Shown: positions 33,000-44,691 of the stretch, in pieces | Numbering within the stretch: position 1 is the first letter of the stretch | Layout: each line of letters begins with the position of its first letter | DNA from: Ophiobolus disseminans | Taxonomy: Eukaryota > Ascomycota > Dothideomycetes > Pleosporales > Phaeosphaeriaceae | Assembly: GCA_010093685.1 (NCBI GenBank) | Contig: MU006223.1 | Coordinates: 1,360,995 to 1,424,994, forward strand | DNA: 64,000 nucleotides | Direction: 5' to 3' | Position numbers and translations under genes: made by a program | Notes under the pieces: generated by a model | The model's database searches: none | Seen by the model: only the letters and a program-made list of their open reading frames with translations | Told to the model about the DNA's origin: nothing

Positions 33000-35900
33000 T
33001 CAGTCCGTCTCAACATAAACCCTAACCTCCTTCTCCAGCATAACCCCATACACCCTCTCCGCCTCCTCCTTACTCAGCACAACCCCCAACTGCGTGAAAG
33101 CCAGCATACCGAAATCCTTACACCACGGCAACATCCTCAGCCCCGAGAAAAACGTCTCCTTGACCCGGGCCTGCGCTTCATCCACCCGAACCTGCCAGCC
33201 GCGTTTAACCCCATCCTTGCCGCGTGTGCGATGCGCAGTTACGTTGCGCTGGAGGTGCAGTTGTGATAACTCGAAGCGTAGATAGGAAGCCCATAACGCA
33301 GGACAATGCGCACCCACCGCATCACCATGTGTAGCGCGCTTATACAGCGCGCGCACTGAATGTGCCGTTGAGCCCGATATCTCATTCCTCATGCCCTCAA
33401 AGTGAATTGCAAAGCTCCACGCGGCCACACCCCTCTCTCCTTCCTTCGTCAACACGTTCTGCGCCATGATGCCGCGTACGCGATCGTCGATAGCGAAGCG
33501 CGCTTCGTTCGCAGCGTACAGCGCGAGGAGGAGTGTGTTAGATGGAAAGGTGGATATGAGGGGTTCGAGGGCGGTGCGGGCGAGGGCGGGTTGCACGATG
33601 GGGGCGTGCGTGATGTGGAAGTGTAGGAGGCGGACGGTGGATTGGGCGAGGAGTTGTGCGGCGGGAGAGCGGGTGAGGGCGTGGGATGTGAAGTAGTTTG
33701 AGAGGTTCTTGTGGGTGGTGAGGAAGGCGGGGGCGTTGGAGGAGGGGAGGTAGGCGAGGAGGGCGAGGAGGGATGTGCATGTTACGGCGAAGGGGTAGTT
33801 GTAGGCGAGGAGGGCTTGTTCGGTGGTTGAGCTGAGAATTAGGCGGGTGGATTCTAGGGTGTGTTGAGATGGCAGGGCTTTTGGATTGGGGCGTGGTGGT
33901 TGCTTTCCGGAATGCGAAACGAGGCGCCAGAGTGCTTCGACTTGCTCACTCCTGGAGAGTGCTTCCCAAACCCAACTACTGAGCAGATTTACGCTCTCGT
34001 GGCCTAGTGTGCTTGTGTTTCCCAACGAGATTGCCATGCTGAAGACTTGAGCTGCTTTGGCGGAGTTGCCCCAGCGAAGCTCGACGAGCCCATATGCGTG
34101 ATAAAGTCTCTGGCTCACGGGCCGGCTCTTGAGCAACTGTTTTGCAGTCTTGACAACCTCGGATGGGTAGTGTTGTGACTCAAAGGCGAGCAAGTACTCC
34201 GCGATGATGTCGTTATTGTCGGATGCAATGATTTGCTGGAGTACACGCCTGATGAAGTCGGCGCTAAGCCGAATGTCTTTCAGCGAAAATTTGTATCCAG
34301 AGAGTATTTCGCTGGTCATCTGGTAATCTGGCAAGAGACATGACTCAAATTGCTTTACCTTGGTATTGAAGTTGTTCTCGAACTCATTTTCGGGCGTTGT
34401 AGGCAATCCTGAACTCGCCGAGATCCCGCTTGCTAGAAACGGATCGTTCCACCATGCCTGTTGATGGCTAGCAACGGTTGGCAGAGGGGGAAGGCCGCAA
34501 AAGCAGAGGAAAGCTTCTAGAACCAGGGCAGTTGGAGTTCCAGCCGGTATGAAATCGAAATACTCTTGAACGTCATCGTAGAGGATCGTGTGGAACGCGT
34601 CTTCGTCATCAACATCATCACAAGTACGACCAGGGTACCGCAGCTTGTCGATTGCCTCTACCTCGCGACGTGAGAAGTTTTCCAGACCAGCGTATGATGG
34701 GTACCTTGACAACAAGATTTCGACAGGCCGCAACGTATCACCATATTTTTCACGTTGCCACCCTCTCGCCCCAGGTTCGCCGATGCGAGGAGCTTCTTCG
34801 TCCCAGAAAACCTCAAAGCCTTCGCAGCCCTCTTTTGAACCCGAAAGGTGACCTTCAAGGACCGCCTGCCAGATAGCTAGTGCTAGTTCCTGATAGCCGG
34901 CGCCATGTATCATGGAGGTCATGCGTATGAAGAAGTGTAGAATCTCCTCCACAGGTATGCCGCTTGCGTGAGACTGAGCGGTTTGAAGACATTGCACGAA
35001 AGCTGCGCGGCATGACTCGTACTGTGTAAAACTCGATTGCACAAGATTCAGATACATGAACCACAGGTCGGTACTCGCAGGATGTTTCGCAAGCACTTCT
35101 TTGAATCTCGTAACTAGCTTCGATTCGTTCCAAGATCTTTGTGCTTCTTTGAACAGTCCTTTATAGAGCTCAATTTGGTGACTCGTATTGGCTCCAACCT
35201 TCTTCAGGGCTTCTTCGTAGATGGGAACTCGAACATCTGAAAGCTGAAGTCTTGTAGCATCGTTCAGCTCGGCAGATTGAAGCTCGAATGTCATCATGGT
35301 CTCTTGATGGTCGATGAAGTTTTGCCATGCCTTGAGGCTCTCAGGGGATTCACGAGTCTTGCGCACGAGCTCGGAATTTCTTTTTGTAACCTCTGCCCTG
35401 GCGCTGGTTGCTTCCGTATTCGAGTCGTATTGGGTGTCGGGATCAATTGGTTGCTGCGAGTTGGGATTTGCGTCGATGCTTCGATATGATGCATCTGGAG
35501 GCTCTGCTTCGTCGCTATTGTCATCACCAGCGGCGGTTCCATGAGCGCTGACTGGAATAAAATCTTCATCCACTACTTGTGCATGCTTGTCGCTCGGTTT
35601 GATGAAGCGAAGCGTTTTATCACTCTCTCTTGCTGTACGTTTATCTATCAACAGCCGCTCCTGTCGCGGCCGTCTTGCAGGAGTGAGGTAGACTTTGGTG
35701 TCAGACGAGCGTTCGCGATCAATTTTTTGACTTGTGTCAATACCCAAGACGTAGCCGTAGCCAAAACGACGGTAGGCAGGAACGTCATAGCGATTCAGCG
35801 CGCCATATTGCAGCACATCAGCGTCGCCTCTGCGATCACTGAAGTATAGTTTAGATGAAGCGGTGTCTGTCTCGACTTCCAGCTTTTTGGGGGGCGGTGA

Positions 35901-36038
35901 TTTTGTTCGCTTACTGCGCTTGTGCTCCTTTGGTTCTTCACGTGCTGGTCGAGGTGGCGTTTGGTGTTCCTTGGGTGGCTCTGGTCCCGGTTTTGGCTTT
36001 GGTCGGAAGCTCGCGAATTTGGGGATGTTTGAAGCCAT
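33000..36038 (-). CDS. nrl1: NRDE-2 / Nrl1 family RNA-surveillance protein
   Basis: An intronless frame of 1012 residues from ATG 36038 (MASNIPKFASFRP; a second ATG is two codons upstream at 36044) to TGA 33000. The N-terminus is basic and proline-rich (KEHKRSKRTKSPPPKK). Next comes the conserved segment LYFSDRRGDADVLQYGALNRYDVPAYRRFGYGYVLGID, which in NRDE2 proteins is linked to binding the Mtr4/Mtl1 helicase. The NRDE-2 domain follows (SPESLKAWQNFIDHQE ... AALKKVGANT-like helices), with half-a-TPR (HAT) repeats through the C-terminal half (DLWFMYLNLVQ, LYHAYGLVELRWGNSAKAAQVF, LWASYLRFELSQL). The family acts in the nucleus in exosome-linked RNA decay, splicing quality control and, in worms, nuclear RNAi. 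It is divergent from UTP10. Confidence 0.9.
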   Translation of the reverse strand: MASNIPKFASFRPKPKPGPEPPKEHQTPPRPAREEPKEHKRSKRTKSPPPKKLEVETDTASSKLYFSDRRGDADVLQYGALNRYDVPAYRRFGYGYVLGIDTSQKIDRERSSDTKVYLTPARRPRQERLLIDKRTARESDKTLRFIKPSDKHAQVVDEDFIPVSAHGTAAGDDNSDEAEPPDASYRSIDANPNSQQPIDPDTQYDSNTEATSARAEVTKRNSELVRKTRESPESLKAWQNFIDHQETMMTFELQSAELNDATRLQLSDVRVPIYEEALKKVGANTSHQIELYKGLFKEAQRSWNESKLVTRFKEVLAKHPASTDLWFMYLNLVQSSFTQYESCRAAFVQCLQTAQSHASGIPVEEILHFFIRMTSMIHGAGYQELALAIWQAVLEGHLSGSKEGCEGFEVFWDEEAPRIGEPGARGWQREKYGDTLRPVEILLSRYPSYAGLENFSRREVEAIDKLRYPGRTCDDVDDEDAFHTILYDDVQEYFDFIPAGTPTALVLEAFLCFCGLPPLPTVASHQQAWWNDPFLASGISASSGLPTTPENEFENNFNTKVKQFESCLLPDYQMTSEILSGYKFSLKDIRLSADFIRRVLQQIIASDNNDIIAEYLLAFESQHYPSEVVKTAKQLLKSRPVSQRLYHAYGLVELRWGNSAKAAQVFSMAISLGNTSTLGHESVNLLSSWVWEALSRSEQVEALWRLVSHSGKQPPRPNPKALPSQHTLESTRLILSSTTEQALLAYNYPFAVTCTSLLALLAYLPSSNAPAFLTTHKNLSNYFTSHALTRSPAAQLLAQSTVRLLHFHITHAPIVQPALARTALEPLISTFPSNTLLLALYAANEARFAIDDRVRGIMAQNVLTKEGERGVAAWSFAIHFEGMRNEISGSTAHSVRALYKRATHGDAVGAHCPALWASYLRFELSQLHLQRNVTAHRTRGKDGVKRGWQVRVDEAQARVKETFFSGLRMLPWCKDFGMLAFTQLGVVLSKEEAERVYGVMLEKEVRVYVETD

Positions 36039-36502
36039 GTGCAACTGGTACCGAACTAAAGCGACTTGCTGTAGTCTCTACTCGGATTGTTCACTCTCGG
36101 ACTAGCGCTTGACGTTTATGAACTGGGGCGGCAAGGTGAAAGTACGCAGATGTACATCGTAGCCGTCACTGTCTTTAGGCAAAGTGGCCGAGAGATGATA
36201 GAGCAGGGCGAGGTGAGAATCGGCGGATTAAGAAGTACGACATGATAGTGTCGACACTACCTAGGTACAAAGGTGAAAGGGTGATGCACGTGTGGCTCGG
36301 GGGTCCGCAAGCACGGCAGGCACCATCGGCGCGCCGTAGCTAGCGCAAAATCGAGTGGGAAAAGTTTCCAGACTGCAGAACGGAACGTCACAAAGTGCAA
36401 GACCCGCCACGACAATCTCCACGCCTATTGCAAACGTCCGATGGCTTCTGGGACCTCAACCATAAGCCGCATATCCTAATAGACCCCCCTAAATTCCGCG
36501 TC
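36039..36502. promoter_or_regulatory. Bidirectional promoter region of NRDE2 and UTP10
   Basis: The 464 bp between the two start codons must contain both promoters. I could not find a canonical PAC or RRPE element. The UTP10 frame is open upstream of its likely start as far as ATG 36395. Confidence 0.5.
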
Positions 36503-39500
36503 ATGGCGTCGGCGCTCCAGAAGCAGCTCGCGGCGATTGCTGCATCGAGCACCCACCAGCTCGACCTGAAGGCGCAAAAGTCGGCGCACGGAAAATCGCT
36601 GCTTTTCGAGCCCAGAGTCGCGGCGTCGCAGTCATTTGAAAACGTATACCTGTTATGCTATGAAGGATACCGGGACCTGTGCGCACTCGATTCGCGCTTC
36701 CTGCAGTTCTCCAAGAGCTTGTTCAGCGAGCAGAGCAAGGTCGAGGACCGGACGCAGATGAACAAGGAAGAAAACAAGAAGCTGAATGCCGTGCTGGAAG
36801 CATTCATTACACTGGTGGGCCCGAAGCTGCTGCTCAAGCCTGCGCAGAAGACGGTCGAGTGGCTTGTCAGGCGGTTTAGGGTACATGAGTACAATACCGA
36901 ATGCCTTACACTTTCCTACCTGCCCTACCATGGCACCCCGCACTTCCTCGCCCTCCTCTCCATACTCCCAAACCAGCCACCGCCCTCGTTGCGCTTCCTC
37001 CACCCGTACATCCAGTCGCCCACCAATCCCCCGCGCCGGACGGTCGTATACACGGCCGTCAACACGCCCGCCTTCTTCGATGCGTTGCAAGCATATACGG
37101 TCAAGGTGGTGCAGGCCGGCCACCAGGCGTCGCATATGGTGTCCTTCTGGTCCAGCATCACCGCCGAGGCAGTCTTTGGCATGCTAGAGAATACGAGCTC
37201 TGGGAGGAGGGACATTCAGGCACAGAAGACGGAAGAGCTGGTACTAAGAGTCCTTCCCGTTCTGAACAGCTGCATGCGCGCAAAGTACGGCGCAGAGACC
37301 GTTGCAGCATGCTACACAATCGTCACAGTTCTGGTCGGAAGAGGCGAGCTTGGAGACAAGGTGCTGGATGGCCTGATGGAGGCTGCGGTCCTTGCCCACG
37401 ACGAGGAGACACTCAATGCATGCCTCGCATGTCTGGCCGTCACTGCAGAGCAGAGGTCGCCCGCGCAAATCCCCGCTCGGGTGCACAAGAAGCTCCTAGC
37501 GATACCACAAATCTCGCAGAAGCTGGCACTTGTCTCGAAACAGTGCCGCGTCCAGCGTCTTGCCTTGGGCTGCGCTCTTGGAGCACTTGCTGGTGTTGCA
37601 CGCAATGATGAGCGCAGCATCTTCCAGGACCTTTTGGCCTCGGGTCTGCTTCTCGAGTCGCATACTCGCACCGCACTTTCTACCTTGGTTACTCTGATTC
37701 GAGACTACGCGCCAGGATCCGAGGAACGCGGCCACTTGCTTGACTTGGCGTCGACGCTCACAGAGACGCCCTATTTCCTAGACACCATGCGCGCCGCAGC
37801 AAAGCAGAGCAATGTAGACCTCGAATCACTTGGCCTTACCATTGGAGAACTTACCGAAGCTCCGCAACCTGTCGACTTTGATACCGACGACGACGAGATG
37901 CTAGACATTGACGACGAGTCGAAGGAGGGAGCACAGCCAGTACAATGTCCAGAAATCACAGTAAAGAGTTTCTTCGATACCAACGCCTCGAAGAGTTTTG
38001 ACGAGGTTGCTGATGCTTTTGAGCAAACCCTGTCAGCCGGCAAAGGCAAACAATTCACAATTAAAAAGTTCCTGGCGGCAGACTCACTCCACCAAACGAA
38101 CGCGCTGCGACAGGGTCTGTATCTCAGCTTCCTGGCCCGTCTGTGGTGTAGCGCACGACTAACGCCTGCCCGTGTCGCGGCCCTTCGTGCTGCAACGAGT
38201 ACGATCAAGGAAGCCGAAGGGACCTGCGATTTGCAAAACCTAGTTCCATATCTCATTTCAGCACTAGCCGACCCATCACCCCTTGTCCGACGTGCTGCGG
38301 CTGCTTGCGTCAATGCTTCATCAAAGTGTGCAAAGTCAAAGTCGCCCGTGTGGGGTAGTTCTGACATGTATGGCAAAGCCTCAAGCAAGATCGCAGCGAT
38401 GAAGCCAGAAGATGCATCGACTTTGTTTTTGTCTGTTCTCGTACCTATACTCGAAGAGAGTGTCATGGATTCGAAGTTTGCAATTGCCGCAATCAAAGAT
38501 GTCCTAGAAGGGTCTCCAAAATCCAAGGAACTAGCAAGGCAGGGACTTAAGTCGCAGACGAGGACCTCTATCCTCTCTTTTCTGGCCAGTCACACCAGTC
38601 TTGCTCCTCTCCTACGCGTTCAGCGCGCTCTCTTCCCCATCTTCAAATTCTCTGGCAAGATATCGGATGCCGTTCGCGCCAACACCATCTTGCCACTCGT
38701 TCAGCAATGGTGCAATCTCTCTCCTACAGACGCTGCGACCGATTGTGCCACCGAGAGTGTCAGTCTACAAGACATGGAAGTAGCATATCTGAGCACACTG
38801 ATGGCGAAAGAAGCAAAGAGCGTGCAATTGCTCGAAAGCATAATCGCCACGAACCCGGGCAAAACCTACAGGCCCGAGCTTGTCGGCGCCGCGTTCGATC
38901 AGGCATCTGCTCTATGGCAAAAGATGAGGCCTGAGCTGAGGTTGTCGGTTGCACAGACTTTGTTGCGACTGTCGTTCAGTGATGGCACTTATGTGAGTGA
39001 CAAGTTCCGGAAAGAACGGGCGATTGACATTCTACGGAACGTCTCACTCGACTCGACTACACTCGTCACATTCCTTGAGAGTGTGCCTGCAGCTGTCACG
39101 ATGCCCGAAGGTCCACCGGCGAAGAAGAGGCGACGAACCAGCCGAAATGAAATGGCGCGAGTCGAGCTGTCTTCACAAAATGAAGTTCAACGACTGCTGC
39201 GAAAGCTGACCCTGGTTCTCGAGCTTATCGAAGGGTCAAATCCTGGAGAGCATCCAGCACTGTTCAGAAGTCTGTTCAATGTCTTTGGTGATCTTCAACC
39301 GCTCAGGCAACAGTCGGGATCAGAGCTCGTCTACTTACAGAGCATTATCTTGTCGTCGCTGACACCGATCGTGGACACCCTCAAGGTCAGTCTAGTGGTC
39401 CATCTTTTCAAATGAGTACTAAGGATTCCAGCAACAAACAAACACCAGTGAGTATGAGTCGGCTGTTCGTGCCGACTTGCTCATCGATTGCATACGCCAT

Positions 39501-41905
39501 TCTACTAGCCCACAGGTTCAGAATGGCGCGTTACTCCTGATTGCCAACCTTGCGTCTTGGGTACCTGAGCTGATCTTGCACAACCTGATGCCTATATTCA
39601 CCTTTATCGGGTCAACTCTGCTTCGCCAACAAGACGATTACTCGGCGCAAGTTGTGGATAAGGTTTGTCGTCTACTCAATCTAAAACCAGGCTTTGCTGA
39701 CACGTATAGACTATCTCTCGAGTGGTGCCACAACTTGCAGCGTCTCTGCGCTCGAAGCACAAGAATTTCCTCACGGGTGTTTCGGATCTGCTACTGAGCT
39801 TCACCGCGGCCTTTGAGCACATCCCCTTGCATCGTCGCCTCAAGCTCTTTTCGGAGCTTGCTCGAACACTCGGCCCCGAAGACTCTCTCTCCGCCATCGT
39901 CGCCTTGCTTGCCGATCGTTACCATAATGGAAAGACTCAACGCCGCTTCTCCACCGAACTCCTTCTGGTATTCGAGCCCGTGCACACCCTAGACGCTTTC
40001 AGTGGTTATCTTGACCTCGTCATCGACGCTGTCGGACCGAAACGTCAGGTTTCCGATGTCCTGTTTGGCCTTAACGACAAGTCCGCCACTCAGGTTGAGA
40101 CTGCGATCAAGGATCTTCTTGCATCACTTGCGGACCTCGCTTTGGACAAGGATCTGAAAGGCCATGTTACTAGGGCTTTCCGGCGCAAGGAAGATCCCGC
40201 TAGGCCACGACAAATATTTGCGGACATCATCGAGAAGACTATCCAGCTCTCGAAGAAGGTCGCCTCCTCAAGCAAACTTTACGCTGGTTGCAGTACTGTG
40301 CTTGCCAGATGCTTAGACCTTTTGCCTACAACAGATTTGATCAAGTCCGCAGAGCTGCTGCTTGCAAACCTCGATCCTCAGGTCCAGGTCGCGGCTATCA
40401 AGTCGGTCGAGGTGCGAGCTCGCAATGCCAAGCAAAACGACAAACGGTCTGTGATAGCACTCATCTCGTTCTTGCCAAATGTTGAGACTGTTCTGCAAAC
40501 GTCACAAGAGAGAGACGCAAAGATCATCTCCATCAGCTGCATTGACCAAATCATTGACCGATTTGGTAAGAAGGATCCTTCGGCTGTTACATCTGTGGCT
40601 CAGACGATTTCCGGGTCGCAAGCACTCTCGAGCACCGACGACACGATTCGTATCCTGTCTCTGGTGTGCCTCACTTCTGTTGTAGACGTTCTCGAGGACG
40701 AGGCCATTTCACTGCTGCCCATCGTGCTTCCAACAGCCTTTGAGTATCTGTCGCAAGCCATTGCAGGAGAGAAGGCAGGATTACATAATGCAGTATACGC
40801 TCTACTTTCCAACATCATAGAACGACTGGGATACATGTTCTCGCGAGAACACTTGCAGACAGCCCTTCGTTTGTCACACCGGTCGGCTGCTAGCGGGCTC
40901 GAAGACTCATGCGACGAGAGCCGCCGGACGTTTTACCAGAGCGTCTCCGAACACCTCAGTGCCCAGGACACATTTGCGGCCATCAAGTTGACCTGGCAAC
41001 ATGCTATCTCACAAGGGTTCAATGCATCTGCCGAGCATATGGAGCTCCTGGGTCTCACTGTCGATGTGCAGTCCAAGTCTAAGTTGATCAAGGCCAGCTC
41101 TACCTTATTCAGCCTCCTTCTCCAGTTGTTCAAGCTTAGGCAATCAATTGATTCGCAGGAAGAGCAAGAGTTTGATGTCGAAGAAATTGAGCAACTAGAC
41201 GGCACGCTCGTCGACTCAGCACTCGCCATGGTTCTGAAGCTCAACGACGCAACCTTCCGGCCATTCTTCGTACAGCTCGTGGATCAAGAAGGGCCAACTG
41301 GCGTCACACAGCACGCCATCACTTTCTACAGGTTTCTTGCTGCATTCTTCGACAAGTTCAAGTCCATCGTCACAAGCTACTCAAGCTACATTATCGACCA
41401 CGCTGCGAAACTTTTGGGGTCGCTGGCTGAAGACGATGCAGACTCGGCGCTCAGGGGCGCTGTACTAGGTGCTTTGCAGAAGTCGTTCCAGCACGATCAA
41501 GACGCCTTCTGGCAAGCCCCATCCCACTATGGCGCCATTCTCGCACCTCTCGTCAACCTCCTCAACATGTCTGCGGCAGACGAAGTTATCGCTGATGTAA
41601 TTCCCACCATCACTGACCTCGCCGCGTCATCCTCGTCCTCGATCGACAATCACCGAGAGCTCAACACAATTCTACTGCGCTACATGCGCTCCGACTCTGC
41701 ATCGACGCGCTTGGCGACGGTCAAGTGCGAACAGAGTCTTACAGGCAGGCTGGGAGAGGAGTGGCTCGGCTTACTTCCAGAGATGTTGCCATTTATTAGT
41801 GAGCTTAGGGAAGATGACGATGAGATGGTTGAGAGAGAGACGCAGAGGTGGATCAGCCAGGTTGAGGCTGTGCTTGGGGAGAGTTTGGAGGGTATGTTGC
41901 AGTAG
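36503..41905 (+). CDS. UTP10: U3 small nucleolar RNA-associated protein 10 (HEATR1 homologue)
   Basis: Exons 36503-39385, 39432-39662 and 39710-41905 give 1769 residues, the usual fungal length; the introns are 46 and 47 bp. ATG 36503 begins MASALQKQLAAIAASSTHQLDLKAQKSAHGKSLLFEP, the conserved start; an in-frame ATG at 36395 adds 36 unconserved residues. The protein is an array of HEAT-like helices, with an acidic insert (DTDDDEMLDIDDESKEG, about residue 465) and a basic GPPAKKRRRTSR segment near residue 875. A C-terminal BP28CT-type domain lies in exon 3 (EDDADSALRGAVLGALQKSFQHD). UTP10 is a t-UTP subunit of the SSU processome in the nucleolus and is needed for 18S rRNA maturation and rDNA transcription. 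It looks intact. Confidence 0.94.
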
Positions 41906-42151
41906 ATATGATTTAGGAGTTGTAACAAACGGATACCAATGCAAAGGTTTTGCATGTTCAATCATGAAGAGAATTTTGTTTATGGTCATGTCATCTAATA
42001 ATAAAATTAGCATGTTACAAGGTTGGGAAGTGTAAGCTCGAGTCAGACGGTCGTGAAGTGGAGTGAGACAAGGTCGCAACGGCGGCCTGGCATCACCTCC
42101 GCCCGCGCCGCGACTTACAGCCAACAACACGCGGCTTGTCCGCCCACCACC

Positions 42152-43777
42152 ATGTCTGCCTCGACACACTCGAGCGCGACAGATGTCGATGGCGGAGAAT
42201 CAGAATCGGCCAAGATCGAAGCGCTTTTCCTGATTAGATTTGACAAGAAAGTCGGGTACGTCTTGCGCCAGCTGAGTACCGGCAGAGCTAACACATGGCG
42301 CAGCTACACAATCTCGTGGAAGCGCACCACGACGCCCGACATCTCCCTCGAAAATGGCGTGGAATTCAAGTCCCTGCCCTCGGGCCTCCACTCGCTACAA
42401 TCCGACCTCGTATACTTTACACATGATGGCTACGCCGGGCTCAGCGCATTCGCACGTGGCGATGCAGGCGCAGAGGAGCGCAATGCGAATTTCGTGTCGG
42501 TGGGCGTGCTGGCAAGGCGAGATGGGCAATATGGGAGGCTGGGAAGAGCATGGCTGATTGCCGGGCGTTTGGAGAAATTGGCTGCGGCGCTGGCTGACGA
42601 TGCCGAGGCCGTGACGCCGTTGGAGGAGTTCTGGGAGGAACAGACAAGCCACACAAAGTCACACGGCGAGGCATCAGATGAGGACAGCAAAGAACATAGC
42701 AGGGCGAGGGCCATATCCACAGTATCGGCCGTCACCAAGGACGACGAACGACTGCCGGCCTACCACCCGGCCCTGTCGATTTTGCGGTACATCGATGTCT
42801 TTGGACCGCTAGTCTTCAGACTCCAACAAGCAGCCCTCTTACGAAAGCGCATCCTCTTCGTCGGCACCCCACCCGTACGCCTCATGTGCGACTTCGTCTA
42901 CATCCTCAGCATCCTCTCGTCCCTCTCCGCCCGCGACGCCGACCTCCTGTTCCCGGGTACCGAGTCCCTCCTACGCCTACCCACCCTCTTCTCCGTCGGC
43001 GTGCACGACATCCCCTCTCTCGAGCGCACCGGCACAGACGGCTGGGTCGCATGCACAACCGACGAAATCATCGCTACAAAAAACAAACTCTACGACATCA
43101 TCGTCGAACTTCCACACTCGCCAAACCAGAAAATAAGCATCCGCACCTCCGACAAGGCACAAATCAAAGCCTCGCAGCGCGACGTCGCGCGCTTCAAACT
43201 CCTACACCGAGCACTCTTCACTCTGCGCAACGCAAGCGTGGAAACATACTCCGACACACCAGACTCTAGCGAGCACGAACCCCTCATCTCACACGACGAA
43301 ATCTCGGCCCAAAGAGCGGAGGACGAGTATAACGAGTCCTACGACGACACCATTGTCGAACCGTCCACATGGTCCCGCCTCGCATACGCAGGCTTCATGT
43401 GGTGGGCCTCGGCGGGCGAACGCGACGCCTACGCCACATCTGAGCGCGATGCCGAGCGTGAGATAATGGGGGACTTGGCTTCACATTCAAACGTGGAGCT
43501 CGCCGTTATTGCGTACTTTCATCGCTTGTCGGGGCAGTTTGTTGGGGGGTTGGGACAAATTGTTCAACGAGATGATGAGGGGGATGAAGACGGGGATGAT
43601 GGGGAGGATGAAGGGGTGGTGCTTGATCGAGCGGAATTGTCGGGCCTCGGGCTGGATCGGTGGAGTGAGGCTGATGCGGCGTTTGTGCAGGAGTTTGGGG
43701 CCGTGTGGTTTGGGAGGCAGGTGGAGGTTGGGGGGGGGGGAGTGGATTGTTGTGGGTTGAGGGTGCCGTTGTTGTAG
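42152..43777 (+). CDS. Anr2/DENND11 (LCHN)-like DUF2347 protein
   Basis: ATG 42152 (MSASTHSSATDV); an in-frame ATG 43 codons upstream is less likely. A 48-bp intron at 42256-42303 gives FDKKVG-YTISWKR, the family reading. Because it is a multiple of three and has no stop, its retention would only add 16 residues. Features: KIEALFLIRFD, LPSGLHSLQSDLVYF, FVSVGVLARRDG, LGRAWLIAGRLEKLAA, HPALSILRYIDVFGPLVFRLQQAALLRKRILF, and WSRLAYAGFMWWASAGE in the C-terminal part. The family is DENN-related, with likely roles at membranes or lipid droplets and possibly Rab regulation; that is inferred from relatives. A run of 11 G (43730-43740) lies inside the coding region 12 codons before the stop. Confidence 0.82.
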   Translation: MSASTHSSATDVDGGESESAKIEALFLIRFDKKVGYVLRQLSTGRANTWRSYTISWKRTTTPDISLENGVEFKSLPSGLHSLQSDLVYFTHDGYAGLSAFARGDAGAEERNANFVSVGVLARRDGQYGRLGRAWLIAGRLEKLAAALADDAEAVTPLEEFWEEQTSHTKSHGEASDEDSKEHSRARAISTVSAVTKDDERLPAYHPALSILRYIDVFGPLVFRLQQAALLRKRILFVGTPPVRLMCDFVYILSILSSLSARDADLLFPGTESLLRLPTLFSVGVHDIPSLERTGTDGWVACTTDEIIATKNKLYDIIVELPHSPNQKISIRTSDKAQIKASQRDVARFKLLHRALFTLRNASVETYSDTPDSSEHEPLISHDEISAQRAEDEYNESYDDTIVEPSTWSRLAYAGFMWWASAGERDAYATSERDAEREIMGDLASHSNVELAVIAYFHRLSGQFVGGLGQIVQRDDEGDEDGDDGEDEGVVLDRAELSGLGLDRWSEADAAFVQEFGAVWFGRQVEVGGGGVDCCGLRVPLL

Positions 43778-44583
43778 GGATCAAGGTGGGATGGGGTGTG
43801 TGTGGTAGATATGACTGGGGATGGGGATGGCGTTACTGGAAAGAAGCGGGCCTTCTTTGCATATGCTAGGTGTGAGAGTTGGAGAGTGAGTGGCAGCTTA
43901 CATGCGGGTAGAAACTGCAAGTTAGGTATTGTCCAGCACGCAAGACGGATGTGAAATGGCATTTCAACAGCGCACCCTCACTCCATACTCCATACACACA
44001 CCTCAAGCACCCAAAGTCGTACAAAGGTCAGCTTACATACATGCATCCTACCCTACTTCCCGCCTTATGTCCCACCACCTACCACATCTAGCGTACCAAT
44101 CCCCCCCCCATCCAAACTCCTTCTCATCCCTATTCAAACAACAACATCATCATCGCGTTCGTGTAGTGACGATGCAGTCGTACGGCAGAATGTCATACGG
44201 AACTAGCATCGTTGTGCCTGAATGCCATTCGTATTTCCCACGCCCACGCCCACCACAAGTCCAGCTGCAAACCGGCTTACCATACAGCATGTCCCAGCTG
44301 GCCGGGACTTGACGGGACCTGACGAATGAATGCACACGCATTGATTGTTTACGAACGCACACCTGCACAATGAGCAGTGTCCGAAGTCGCACCCCGCATT
44401 TTTTGGCGGGCGCGGGCGCGGCGCGTCATATGCTAAAGCCGCTGCAAATGCTTCGTACCGAGCGCAAGAGATTTTGCGTGATTCACACTTTTGGCGCGGT
44501 CTGACTCTGAGCTACATTAGACGGTCGTACCTTAACTTGCGCCGCACCGTGGACTTTTCTCCCTTGTAGACGCGCATCCTCAA
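43778..44583. other. Intergenic, upstream region of LEU4
   Basis: 3' flank of the DUF2347 gene and promoter of LEU4. Two one-mismatch relatives of the general amino-acid control site TGASTCA lie at about 44480 (TGATTCA) and 44502 (TGACTCT). This is suggestive only. Confidence 0.4.
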
Positions 44584-44691
44584 TTGTTCTGTTACTTTCT
44601 TGCCCTCCCCTCTCATCATCTTACTCCCCTCCTTCCCCACTACCGAGCCGCGGAATTGCGCCGCCAAAAGAAAAGTTCGCTTGCAGTCACG

